64,000 bases of DNA from Massospora cicadina (lineage: Eukaryota; Entomophthoromycota; Entomophthoromycetes; Entomophthorales; Entomophthoraceae): contig JAKSZP010006627.1 of NCBI GenBank assembly GCA_022478985.1, positions 62,001 to 126,000 on the forward strand. The letters run 5' to 3'. Shown one piece after another: positions 22,260 to 33,672 of this stretch. The notes under the pieces were generated by a model, which was not told the origin of the DNA, searched no databases, and saw only the letters and a program-made list of their open reading frames with translations. Position 1 is the stretch's first letter. Each line of letters begins with the position of its first letter. The position numbers and the translations under genes were made by a program.

Positions 22260-22740
22260 CGGTAGGTTTGATGATTGGAAGGGGCTGTCATCCTCGCGCT
22301 CTTCTGGAAACGCTTTAGAACTTAGCATGTATTCAGTTAATAAAAAGTCCTTTTATGGGGTCTTTGAGTGTATATGTAATGGCCAAAGTCTTCTCTAGGA
22401 TTACAAACGGCCTTTTCCAAATGTGTTCAGGCTTACTTGTCCTCCCAAACCCTGGTTGTCATAGAAGATCTACTGCTCCCCTATGCCAAGGCAAGGCAAG
22501 GGATGGTGATTATGATTTTCATGCTCCCCACATCTCATCTTCTAGGGCAGCACGTTAGAGTAGGCCTCAGTTTGAAGCCAGATCAGCGTTTGAGTGAGAT
22601 TCTCTTGTATCAAATGTTTAATGTTCCTTCTTTATTAACGCAGCAGTACAGGATCATCATAAGAGCGTGTTGTCACTTTTACAGGATTTGGAGTGGTGAC
22701 CTTCCCATGGATGAGTGAGAGTGATGTTATATGCTATTGG
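22260..22740 (-). pseudogene. Integrase C-terminus of G3
   Basis: Minus-strand code around 22500-22340 includes PGFGRTSKPEHIWKRPFVI followed by EKTLAITYTL, the pattern of the gypsy integrase tail (compare WIGTFKVIEKTGVDAYTI in G4 at about 23900). It lies next to the polypurine tract and LTR, as expected. 22740-23229 shows no clear domain. Confidence 0.5.
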
Positions 22741-23229
22741 GATTTTGTGTATGTCCACATAATCCAGCTTAATGAAATATATTACATCATCTGCTTTATC
22801 CTCTAGGAGATTCACCTTGGTGGATGTGAGTTATCATAAGAGATGATGACTATTGTTGGTAGTTATTCCTAACGGAACATTAACTAATTTGATAATCTTT
22901 GATTCTGCAGGATTATTCATTTTTTCAAGGATGATCCCCAACAAAGAACAAGTGGTTTGATTAACAATATAATTATTAATAATTTAAGTATATTTTAGGA
23001 GTCAATCAATGCGTGTTGCCAATTGACTTAGGGATTTATTATTAGTTGCTATGCGTTGATGATGTTTCTGGTTGCAAATTGCAAGTTAAACATTTAGGTA
23101 ACGTGACTTGCTGTTAATGGGCATAAGGTCCCATTACATAATAGGTTACTATCCTAATAAAGGTAGGATGCTGTTGTTGAGCAAATGCGTTTAACATGTT
23201 CTTCTATTCGACCCAGAAGATGTCACATC

Positions 23230-23798
23230 TATAGTCAGTGGGGGTGTTATAAATTTGGACAGTATCATTAGGATCCGTCATGTTGTTTGTACAGGTTGAA
23301 CCCACTGAGCAACAGACAGATGATGTGGATATCTTCAGCCCTTTGGACACACTTGAAGATATACTTAAAATAGAAGCAATTGCCCCATGTAATTCTTTAT
23401 TTATTTTTTTATAAATACAGCTACCTTTTTGTCCAATTTCTTCTCTCTTATTAACAACCTACCTTCTCTCAATCTCCCATCTCCCTTATATACAGCAGCT
23501 TCAGTAAATACTGCTCTAATGGCTTGGGCTATTCTATTCCGCCAATTCTCCTCAAATTCAGCTTGTTTTTCTCTAATCCTCTGTCACCCTGATTGTAGAC
23601 AATTTACCTCATATTTGCCAAATGTCGACATCACCTTATTGCATTATCACCTTATATAGAGGCGATCCAATAAAAACCCATTATATCCCAATATCGCCTC
23701 ATCTTGAGGCACTCAAATAATTGTAATTAATATCATTTTCAGCGAATTCCGCCCTAGTGGTCCCATGATTATCATACAGTAATATTGGAATCACAACA
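23230..23798 (-). repeat. 3' LTR of G4
   Basis: It aligns base by base with 29216-29777. Landmarks: ACCCACTGAGCAACAGACAGA, AGCAATTGCCCCAT, TTATTAACAACCTACCTTCT, CTTGGGCTATTCTATTCC and ATATCCCAATATCGCCTCATCT. It ends CACAACA; 23799-23810 gives the purine tract AGGAGCGGGTAA on the minus strand. Confidence 0.8.
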
Positions 23799-23810
23799 TT
23801 ACCCGCTCCT
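23799..23810 (-). promoter_or_regulatory. Polypurine tract of G4
   Basis: AGGAGCGGGTAA on the minus strand, between the integrase stop (23829) and the LTR start TGTTGTG. Confidence 0.5.
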
Positions 23811-23828
23811 TGACTGGACAATAAGATC

Positions 23829-25100
23829 CTATTGTTTGTAAGGTTGGAGGAACTTTTCATGTACTTGGTTAATGATCTGACCACTTGCAGGATCCTTGAT
23901 GGTATATGCGTCAACTCCAGTTTTCTCTATAACTTTGAATGTACCAATCCAAATACTGGCCAGCTTGTGTTTCCACCTGAATCCATGTTGGTCATGGAAG
24001 AGAACTATATCACCTTCCTTGAATGGCACCAGCCCACTACGATGTGCCTGATCAGCGGCCTGATTTCTGATCTTCTTGGCTAAGCTGAAGGAATATGCTT
24101 TGGTTTGGAATTTGATCAGAATGTTCGTGAGGTTAGTCAAATAGTTGTGGGGTTCAGTCCAAAGGGGTCTTCTACACACGAATAAAGTAACGCCAGAAGA
24201 GCTGGGTGTTGGCTGTATAGTAGTTGGATGAGACTCTTCCATGTGGCGGAATGGTAACTAATGTTATAGGTGAACATGGCAGTGGAAAGGAGAGAGCTCC
24301 AATCGGAAGGTCAATCTCTTTCTAATTTTCATAGTATGTTCACCAGAGTTCCATTCACCCATTCAACCATTTCATTAGATTTGGGGTGATATGGGGTTGT
24401 CAGAACCCCGCGGATTCCTATAAGCTCATTCAGTTTGGTTAGGATGTGCAAGATGAAGTTGGTTCTGTTGTCAGTGAGAATAAACTGAGGGCAGCTGTTT
24501 TGCTGAATAATGCATTCCATCACGAACCTGGCCACAGTAACCACCCCCAAGTCTCGTATCACCTTCACTTCAACCCACCAGGTCAAGTGGTCAATAGCCA
24601 TAAGAATGTACTTACACCAGTTGGCTCCTGATGAAAAGGGGCCAACGACATCAAGGGAAACAATGTGCCAAGCAAAATATGGTTTCACTAACTAATATGA
24701 CGTCGTACAGCGAAATAGCTTCTCCAATTGGCACTGATGGCAACAGGAAATAGCTTTGAGCAAATCAAATCTCATACTTTCCCAATAGTACCGGGGGCAT
24801 AACAACTCCATAGTCTTATGCACTCCACCATGCCTGACTGCCTTGTGCGCGCTCATAATGATTCCTGGACATTCTGAGGGGCATGGAAAATTCACTGTAG
24901 AATTGATAATCCGCTTGTACAGTTCCCCATTCCATTGGAAGGTAATCATACACATCTCATTTAACACTTTGATCACCTGGGGCAGTTTGTTGTCATATTT
25001 TCTGCTGAGCATCTTATCATACATCATGTCACTGAGGTCCGCTGTCAACGCAATAGTCAGTAATTTAGATAAACAGTCAGCATTCTGATGCTTTACTCCT
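23829..25100 (-). pseudogene. Integrase of G4
   Basis: The zinc-binding N-terminus (about 24870-24720) has HKAVRHGGVHKT and CCHQCQ, the HHCC motif. The catalytic core (24688-24329) has WHIVSLDVVGPF (first Asp), FILTDNRTNF (second Asp, with DNG changed to DNR) and NEMVEWVNGTL (Glu). The C-terminal domain (24242-23829) has PFKEGDIVLFHDQHGFRWKH and WIGTFKVIEKTG. The catalytic triad survives, but a frame break separates core and tail and a stop separates the zinc domain from the core. Confidence 0.8.
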
Positions 25101-25704
25101 GGCTGATGGAGAATCTTTAAATCATAAGCCTGCAACTTAAGAGCCCATCAAGCCAAACGGCTTTAGGTTCTTTGAGGTTCTAAAACAAGCGTAATAATGC
25201 ATGGTCTGTTACGAATTTATACTTTACCCCATGCAGATAGACTCTGAATTGCTTATATGCGTAGATCACTGCTAAGAACTCCCACTTGGTCACAGTATAA
25301 TTACGCTTGTGAAAGTTCAGACTTTGACTACAGTACACTACTGGATGTTCCTCTCCCTCATCATCTTTCTGAGAAAGTACAGCCCCAACAGTGGAGAGGG
25401 ACGCATCCGTCTGAACAATAAACTCCCAATTGAAGTTCAGATATTGTAACACCGGTGCGCTGATCAACGCCATATGGAGTGTATTGAAAGCAGATTGATG
25501 ACGTTTCATCCATTTATACACAGCGTCCTTTTTTAAAAACTCAAATAGCGGCCCCACAATACAGCTAAAATTAGGGATAAAGTGCTGGTAGTAACCAACC
25601 ATTCCCAAAAGTACCTGTATGTTGCGCTTACTATTGGGAGTAGTCATTTTGCTGAAGGCCTCCACCTCAGCAAGCTGTGGTTTCAGCCCTTTAGAGTCTA
25701 TCAC
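25070..25704 (-). pseudogene. RNase H of G4
   Basis: One open frame from 25704 to 25180 covers the end of RT (NIQVLLGMVGYYQHFIPNF) and RNase H (FIVQTDASLSTVGAVLSQ; VVYCSQSLNFHKRNYTVTKW; FLAVIYAYKQFRVYLHG; FVTDHALL). The domain continues to about 25080 (ILHQPGVKHQNADCLSKL). The TDAS Asp, the KWE Glu and TDH Asp positions are present. It is the reference by which the split G5 domain was joined. Confidence 0.85.
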
Positions 25705-26670
25705 AAACCCCAGGTATTCCAGCTAATCTTTAAAGAAGTTACATACTTGAGGCTTAATTTAAATGTTCGCCTCATCCAGCTGGCGGAATACTGCTTCTAG
25801 GTGGTCAAGAAGCTCTGAAAAGGTTCGAGAGAAAACATTTATATCGTTAAGGTATATAAGGATGCATGACAGTTTCAGGTCACCAAGAATAGTATCCATG
25901 GCATGCTGAAACGTAGCTGGGGCATTACACAGCCCTTGAGGCATCCGCATCAGTTGAAAAAGGCCTTTAAAGGTGATTATAGCACATCTTTCCTGTTCCT
26001 CTGGGGGTGACTCGAGTTTGCCAGTAACCTGATATCAAGTCCATCACAGAATTATATTGAGCTCCCCCTAATTGGTCCAAAGCATCGTCAATTCTTGGCA
26101 AAGGGTACGAACCCTTTTTTGTAATACTGTTGAGCCTCTGGTAGTCTATTACTACGCGGTTGGTGCCATCCTTCTTTTTTACAAAAAAACAGGTGAAGCC
26201 CATGGGCTTTTGGATGGCTTGAGCATCCCTTGCTCTAGCAACTTGTCAATTTCATCAGTAACAGTGTCTTCCACCTCCCATGATTGGCGGATTGGCTGAG
26301 ACCTTATAGGAGGATGATCTCCTGTGTCTACTCGATGGACCACCCCCCAAGCACACCCTAAGTCATGATTGTCAACAGTGAAAATCCCCTTATACTTCTG
26401 AAATAAAGCTATTGCTTGGTCTTTTTGTTCTTCTGATAGTTCTATTAAATTACTCCATGGTACCACCATTAGTACATCAGCAGGTGTCTCAGCCGGTAGA
26501 CCAAATTCATCCAAAGACCTGAAATCATGAACCTGACGGACCTCATCTATTGGATTCAGATGTAAATATGCTACAATTTGGTGTAGGCAGATTTGCATTG
26601 GTTCACTCTGGAGGTTGGCTAACAAAACCTTAATCTCCCCATGTCCCAAAAGTATAATCCCTGGAGCCAC
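25700..26670 (-). pseudogene. Reverse transcriptase of G4
   Basis: Frames at 26670-26179 (KYKGIFTVDNHDLG; WGVVHRVDTGDHPPIR; LLEQGMLKPSKSPWASPV), 26203-25967 (VIDYQRLNSITKKGSYPLP; NSVMDLISGYWQ) and 25950-25759 (MRMPQGLCNAPATFQHAMD; ILIYLNDINVFS). The catalytic YxDD box reads YLND, with the first Asp changed to Asn. Two frameshifts separate the three pieces. Confidence 0.85.
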
Positions 26671-26779
26671 ATGAGCTCAAACCATGTTTGATAGAGCCCA
26701 ATGACTTCCCCATATAGCCCACTAGGCACTTTCACCTCTAAGTCATAGTTCACTAGGACTTGATGGCAATAAGATATAG

Positions 26780-27300
26780 ATATGGGCCCTGCCGCTCAAA
26801 GAGGTATCCCTTGATATTCGTATATCTGTTGGGGAAGGGGCCAAGTCTTGCGCTTTAGTTGGTGAAAGCAAACTGGCATCAGTCCGTCACTATATGTAAG
26901 GTTGATATGGCTCATATGCACCAGATCCTTTAGTACTCCACTAGTGTTGAAGTAAATTGGAACCCACTGACCCAGAAGGGCAAGGGTCTCCTCCATTCTA
27001 TTAATGACAGCCCCAAAATGGCGTAGGAAAGTGGTCCCAATTAACATGTTTTAGTTTTTGTTTGGCAGCACAATTGCCAGGGCTACAATGACAATGGACC
27101 CAAAGCGCAGAGGTAGCGCAATGTAAGCCCCCTCATAGATGGTGCTTACTGCTCCAGAAATTCTGTACACCATTTAATGGTCCACATCAGGTTTCAACGT
27201 CAACTTTGCCATTAATTTAGTGGAAACTATTTTGACTGGAGCACCAGTATCTATTATAGCGCAAACTCTATTTTTTGCTACAAAAATATCATAATATGTA
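26780..27300 (-). pseudogene. Protease of G4
   Basis: The active site IIDTGAPVKIV is at about 27270-27235. The C-terminal part in frame at 27047-26796 has MLIGTTFLRHFGAVINR, a typical retropepsin end (G-T-x-F-L). Internal stops are few. Confidence 0.7.
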
Positions 27301-27399
27301 CACTAGAATAAGAAGAATATTGACTGTTTAATACGTGAACATTTATGGGTTCTCTTTTTTCAAGAAAACTCATTATCCCCTCACCGACTTGGGGTCTTT

Positions 27400-29230
27400 G
27401 ACAATGGCATCTACCAGAAGGGCGACGTTTACTACTTTCAGAGTTGGCGCATCCGCAGCTGAATCAAGTTTTTCTGAGGAAGCTTGATCAAGCATTTGAC
27501 AGGCATACGGCTTTTGTTGTTTGGTAGACTTTTCTTCCGCCACCGCCTTGGCTTGAGCTCATGTTACTACATTTACTCCTCCAACTGGCTGCTGATATAA
27601 AAGTCCGTCATTGTATTGAGGGACTTCCGCAGGGTATCCTACTATTGATTCAGGGGACGTTTTGAGTTAGTATCATGGAGGTAGAGGGTCCCATCTCTAC
27701 TCCGCTCCATCTTTTCTCTGATATTATTGATTTTGGTGTATGTAGTTCACATGGCGGTTATGGAAGAATTTTTCCAAATGACCAGGGCGACCGCATTTGT
27801 AGCAATTAACCCCATAAGAGCCACATCCTTGATTATCATAAGAGGGTCCAGACCGGAAAGTTTGGGGTCATTCAGTGTAACCAACCCCGGGTTGGTAAGC
27901 TGATTGTTGATGGTCAGCATAGCTAGGTCCTGGTCAATAACTGGGTTGCTGACAGTTTTCATAACCATTGTTGCTGAAAGTACTGTTGCATATAATTTGG
28001 CTGAGGATGAGGCGCAGAGTTATAGAAAGGCCAAGGATTACTAAGTAAAGCTGGAGTCAGATGAGAGTATTCTTCAGAATACAAGGTTGTAGTAGTGGCG
28101 GTAGTCTTCTATTCCATATTTGGCGGCAGAGGTTTAGGGGATAGATGACACAAAAACTGTACAATCTTGAGCATAGGTACATCATCATCCAGAAGCGGCG
28201 AAATAACGTTATGAAGTTCACAACATGGATTCACCGCGGAGGTCATGGAATTAAACGCATTAGCTTTCTCTAGGTACCAGCCCCAATAAGCACATGGGCT
28301 TCTGTTGTGAATCAATCAGCGAACTCCAGGAGAGTCTCATTTCAATGGAATCTGATTGTTAAGAATTATGCTTTTTAGCTGCGACATCTTTGAAGCACCC
28401 CCAAACAGGAGGAATATGGTATCCTTCACGTCCTTATAGGTGACAGCACTACTTGGGAGGTAACAGGTGACCTGATTGGCGCTCCCAACATCCAAGGCAG
28501 ATATTAACAACTTAGCCTTCCATATATCAGATGCGTCTTCCACTGCAAACTCAAACTGTTTGAAGAACCCATGAATGTTCCTGTTGCAGTCAAATGGAGG
28601 TAACTTTTTTGATATTAACCTCCTCATCCCAGTCACATGGTTTTGGGCCATATTGAGGAATGGTTAAAGATCCAAAAGCGGTTTCTCAATGAGGAGCTGG
28701 ATTAGCGGAAGTTGGGATGTCCGCTGCTTCAGGGTAGTGTGACCTTCTGCCATGGGCGGTACTGCCATTACTTGAGGGAAGTGTCATTCCAACTAGTATT
28801 TGTATCTGGTACTACCATCCTGGGTATAGTAGCTCTGACCAGCGTCATATTCTTCCTCATATGATGCCCCCTCTTGATGGTCATCCTTGTCCCAGCGAAA
28901 AGACCAAGAGGTATTGGTCAATCTTTGTTCTGTTCACTGCAGCCATTCAGTGGTATCATTCAATTGGTTGGCGATTTCTTTGTTTTGTTATCCTAGTCTT
29001 TGCACTTGGCTAAACGTACTATCAAGTTGGTGCATGACAGCATCTCATTCTTGAAGAAGTCCATCTTGGTTTTTGAGCACCGCATCTAAGGTAAGTTTGA
29101 GTTCCTCATATCCAGCGTCCAGTGTTCCATGAAGATTCCCAAGCAACACAGCTTGTGTAAGGCATGGCTGGTGACTGGAGTTCCAGAGTGTTAGGTGGTT
29201 GATCAATGGGCCCCCTGTAGTGAGCACCAC
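27400..29230 (-). pseudogene. gag of G4 with capsid and zinc knuckle
   Basis: The N-terminal piece 29230-29045 is followed by an acidic and glutamine-rich stretch. The capsid piece 28651-28337 has LPPFDCNRNIHGFFKQFEFA and then AKLLISALDVGSANQV, matching retrotransposon gag domains. The zinc knuckle is near the C-terminus: CYKCGRPGHLEKF (27763-27804), CX2CX4HX4C with the last Cys changed to Phe. Stops separate the pieces. Confidence 0.7.
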
Positions 29231-29777
29231 TTTTATAAATTCGGATGGTATTGTTAGAATTCATTATGCTTCTCATACAGGTCAAACCCACTGAGCAACA
29301 GACAGACAATGTGGGAATTGTTAGTCCTTCAGACACATTTGAAAATATACTTAAAATAGGAGCAATTGCCCCATTCAATTATTTCTTTATCTATTTTTAT
29401 AAATACAGCTACTTTCGCTGTCCCATTTCTTCTCACTTATTAACAACCTACCTTCTCTCAATTGCCCATCTTGTTTATATACAGCAGCTTTGGGCGATAC
29501 TGCTCTCATGTCTTGGGCTATTCTATTCCACTGATTCTCCTAGAATTCAGCTTATTATTCTCTAATCCTCTTTCACCATAATTGTAGGCGATTTACATCT
29601 TATTAGAAAATGTTGACATCGCCTTATTGCCTTATATATAGGCAATCCAATAAAACCCGTTATATCCCAATATCGCCTCATCTAAAGGCACTCAAATAAT
29701 CATAACTGATACTATTTTTGGCAGAATCCACCCTAGCGGTCCCACAATTATCGTCCAGTCATATCAGAATCTAAAAA
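29216..29777 (-). repeat. 5' LTR of G4
   Basis: Plus-strand start TGTAGTGAGCACC. On the minus strand the LTR ends CTCACTACA and is followed by GGGGGCCCATTG, where a tRNA primer site starting TGG would normally be. G3 (GGGGCCACTCC) and G6 (GGGGGCTGCC) have similar bases at the same place. Confidence 0.75.
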
Positions 29778-30400
29778 GGGAGAATCTTACAAGATGGATC
29801 AGGAAGATCATTGTTGGGTGCAACTTCAGAGGGTTAATCCATTGGCAACGGCTATCATTTCCAAATGGGGTACCAATGAAATAGTTGGGCGCCAAATTCC
29901 CCTATAAATTACCTTATATTTTTCTAAATAAATCAGATACTGAGATACTGAGATACTTTAAGGTCAATATACTCATAATAATTTAGACTGTCATACATTT
30001 TGTGTACATTACCCTTGGGATTAGAGTTAAAAAAATCTTTGTTTATATTTGCTATCAAAATTTCAGCGGGCTCCTGCATCAGGAGAGGAAGAGTGAACCT
30101 CTTTTTCTAATCTTAGGTTAAGTTCCATCAGGAGTAAGAGTCAGGGGAGAAGCTCCCTTGCTTTCCAGAAATACCTTTAAGTACTAGAAAGAATAGCGTT
30201 AGCACCATTCTAGCTTTGAGGACAATACTAAAGTTGGTTGTATAAACTTCAACTAGGACAATAGTTTTCATACTATTGTAACCCAGTCAATCAACTATAT
30301 CAATAATCTTTTAAAACACACATCAAGCCTGTTCAGTAGACTTGAGAGCTACAGCGAGCAACATAGCTCACATGTTTACATTTGGTACTCACTACATGGG
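29778..30400. other. Unassigned interval inside G3
   Basis: The minus strand reads TTTGGCGCCCAACTATTTC at about 29878-29896, like a tRNA-type primer binding site (TGGCGCCCAA). A short tandem (AGATACTG repeated, 29936-29957) follows. I see no coding domain and cannot tell whether it is G3 sequence or a small insert. Confidence 0.3.
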
Positions 30401-31100
30401 ATAGTTGAGTAGCCATAGCTCTAAAATTTTGCATATACGAAGACAGCGGAAGGAAAGGTGATGTTCCAACTAATCAGTCTCCCTGAAACTGTTTTATAGG
30501 ATGCCAACCAAAGTGCTGCTGATCTGTTTCACCATACCATTAGTTTTGAGATGTTATGGCTTTGACAGGACCTCGTAGACCTCTAATAAATTGTTAATCT
30601 TGGCGATCATCTGTGAAGTGAAGTTAGTACCACTATCCATTATAAGGAAATGGGGCATCCGTGTTCATTTATAATGTTCTTCCAAATAAATTTGTCAGTT
30701 GTTGCTACCCCAAGTCTCTGATTGGCCTGGCTTCAACCCATGTTTGTAGGTGATTGATAGTCTTCACAATAACCAGATCCTCTGCTGACAGTTAGCGGCC
30801 CAAAACATTGAATGAAAGATGTGAAAAGTAAATTACAGTTTTACCAGTTGATATGAGGTTCTTTTAAGATATGACACTTCTGCTTAGCACTCATGGCACC
30901 AGCAAAGGGATTTCTGGACATAAAAGTTCATTAATTTCCAGTAATAGATGTTGTTTCTGCTATCTGTATTTATTTTGAATATTCCTTGGCACATGTCTTT
31001 GTGGGATCTAATGATTGGATCCGTTTGCTTGTTTTGTCATTAGATGATTAGTTTGCATTTTTCTACTAGTTTAAAAGAGAATTTTTTGTCTGGCGGTGGT
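30400..31100 (-). pseudogene. Integrase core of G3
   Basis: Minus-strand code near 30660-30500 reads IMDSGTNFTSQMIAKINNLL and further GMVKQISSTLVGIL, the second Asp and Glu segments of the integrase core (Glu changed to Lys). The zinc-binding part lies at about 31080-30850 but is badly broken. Confidence 0.6.
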
Positions 31101-33030
31101 GATCTTAATCAGTCAGTCCAAAGCGCGTTGGTGCTTCTTCTGGTTTGTTATTATATTCCTTTTTCAACATCTTATCATATATACCATCTGCCATATCAGT
31201 AGTAAGTGCGATATTAGGTAGCCTAACAGTCATCAGCGTTTTGGTGTTCACACCATCACTGTTAAATCCCAAAGTTATACACTTGTAACTTCAGCTCACA
31301 TTGATCTAGCGTTTCTCCAGCTCTTTGATGTTCTGTAGCCACCTAAGTGAAGGGTGGTTGGTTAACAACTTAAAATGCATGCTGTAGAGTAAAGCCTAAA
31401 ATTGTTTGTATGTGTAGATCACCGTTAAAAACTCATTTTTGGTAACTGTGTACTTCCACATATGCTCATCTAATGTCTGGAAGCAGTATGCTATAGGGTG
31501 TTCTACCCCTTCGTCATTGAGTAAGAATAATACAGTTCCCATGGCGGTGAAGGAGGCGCCCATCTGAATTGTTTCACAGTTTATCAAAATTTTTGTACAG
31601 GAGTACTGGCACCGTAGTAAGACAGGTGTGCAGTTGCTCAAAATTCAGATGACAATTCTGCGTCCATTCAAAGGATTTCCCATATTTGATAGATGGAATA
31701 GCGTCTCTCCTGTTATCTAAAACTCTCTATGAACTGCTGGTGGTAACAGACCATCCTGAACAAACCTGGATGTCATATTTGCTTGCTGGCATCCTCATAT
31801 TCTCAATTGCCTATATTTTGGCTGGTTAGGGCCATAGGCCCTCTGTGTTGATAATGAAGCCCAGATACTCAAGTTGTTCTTGGGCGAAGTTACATTTTTT
31901 TGGCTTACTTTCAGGTTGGCAGCTGAAAGCTGGTGGAAAACTTCCTCAAGGTGGTGCAAGTTTTTGTTGAATGTCCTCAAGAAGATGTTTATGTCATTTA
32001 AATAAAATAAAACGCAAGAAATCTTAAATTACCCCAGTATACTGTACATAGCCCTTTGAAATATGGCAGGGGCATTACATAAATCCTATAGCATTCGTTT
32101 TGGTTGGAGCATCCCTGATTCATTAGAATGGCGCATTTTTATAGTTCTTCCTTGGGCATCTACATCTTCCAGTAACCAAAAATTAGATCCATGGTGGAGA
32201 AGTGCTTCACTTTGCCGAGTTTTTGAGCGCATCAATGATTCTTGGAAGAGAGCAGGACTCATCCTTCAACATTTTGTTACATAGCTTGTAGTTGATTGCC
32301 ACTTGGTTAGACCCATTTCTTTTCCATAAGACTGGCAACGGCCATTTGTTTTTTATAAAATCAGCATTCCTTTCTAGACCAGCTGATTTTTTTCTTTGTA
32401 GATGACCTCACCCGCTGCCTTAGACTGGTGGATGGGATGGAGGTATATTGGTGAATAACTCCCTGTGTCGATATATTAATACATCATCACCTCAAACTAA
32501 ACTGAAGTCACATTTTTGTAAAAATTTGTTTATATTTTTGAATAGTGTCATCACTTGATCTTTCTCATCTTCTATCAGACCACCCAGAGATTCTCAATGT
32601 ATGACTGAATGAATGGCCTCGAGATTTTCTTCTTCCAACCAAAACTCTTCTATTGTTCTGAGCTCATATATGCCTTGCACTTCCTCCATTGGTAGAATGT
32701 GGAGGCTTAAATGGTTTTTTGCCATTCACCAGTATTGGGTATGGATAGAAGTTAGCTAATAATATGCTAATTCTCTATTTACTGGGAGAATAAGTTATGG
32801 TGCTGCATTTGGTTCTCAACATGAGCAGTTGATGAATGCAAACACTTCGTTATATATTCCTGGCAGTATCTTCAGGTCAATACCTGTTTTCACTATGACT
32901 TGGTGGCTGGGAGGAATGGTCACATGGCAGCCAGCCCTCATCAACTTGCCTTCTAATTCAAAAATGATGCAGTAAATACTGAGTGCAGCTGCGCCCTTTT
33001 TAGCAGCTAATGGGTATAATCCCATATTTA
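31100..33030 (-). pseudogene. RT and RNase H of G3
   Basis: RNase H at 31641-31396 (GASFTAMGTVLFLLNDEGVE, HPIAYCFQTLDE, YTVTKNEFLTVIYTYKQF). RT C-terminal segments at 31980-31795 (TFNKNLHHLEEVFHQLSAAN, LKVSQKN). Upstream RT motifs between 32050 and 32500 are recognisable only in pieces. The protease-RT linker is at 33025-32816. Stops and frameshifts throughout. Confidence 0.7.
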
Positions 33031-33297
33031 AAGGCTATGTTTACAAACAGCGGAGTTTGTTTCTTCATCTGTCAGTCTACTCTTCAGTAATACAATGTAA
33101 GGATATGCTTAAAAGATTGTCAAATTAATCTAATCAAAATCAGTTTTGAAGCCATAAATCCTTATGAAGAAGGTTCTAATAAGGAGATCATAATAGGTGT
33201 TCATTAGGACAATTGCAGAAACTATAATGAGCAAATAAAACCTTAGCAGCAGCACACTTCAGGCCCCTGGTGAGGTAGTTGAGTTATTTACACTGTT

Positions 33298-33627
33298 TTA
33301 TATTACTTTTGATGACAATCTCTGGTTATGAGAAATTAATTTGGCTAATTTAGCTGATACAATATTAATAGGGGCCCTGCTATCTACTATAGCCATGACC
33401 CAGACCTTGCCCACGCTAATTTCAATATATGTACACTCATAATAGTAAGAATTAGTGGTATTATTTAAGTAATCTGAGCATATTGGCTTGAACCAGGTAG
33501 GACTGGAATTCACCGCATAATAGGCGCTAGTATTTTTATTCTCCAAGGGGAATAGCCACTTGACCACTTCTAACTTTGGCACATAATTGGAAGTGACCAA
33601 CAAGTAATACTGCTCCCGCTGCTGCAC
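33298..33627 (-). pseudogene. Protease of G3
   Basis: A single open frame of 109 residues ends in the active-site region VWVMAIVDSRAPINIVS followed by AKLAKLI. The canonical D-S/T-G-A reads D-S-R-A, as also in G5 (38395-38440). Confidence 0.65.
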
Positions 33628-33672
33628 TTAGGGTTTTAATACTACTTCAGATGCCTGGACTATAGTGTCCTC

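Larger units (their letters stand above)
23230..29777 (-). mobile_element. Ty3/gypsy element G4, best preserved LTR element
   Basis: 6.55 kb with LTRs at 23230-23798 and 29216-29777 (about 90 of 105 bases agree by eye in one stretch). It holds gag, knuckle, protease, RT, RNase H and integrase in the standard order on the minus strand. It sits inside the integrase of G3, so it is the more recent insertion, in agreement with its less divergent LTRs. A few frameshifts, a changed catalytic RT residue and stops make this copy inactive. No matching 5-bp flanks are visible at the edges I chose (ACATC and GGGAG). Confidence 0.8.

Noticed and set aside
24446..24695. Plus-strand frames opposite the G4 integrase core
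   Set aside because: They are shadows of the integrase, whose DDE motifs are readable on the minus strand.
29847..29870. Match GGCAACGGCTAT between 29847 and the F2 repeat at 42427 as evidence of a third F2 copy
   Set aside because: The similarity does not extend to either side; 12 bases are not enough.
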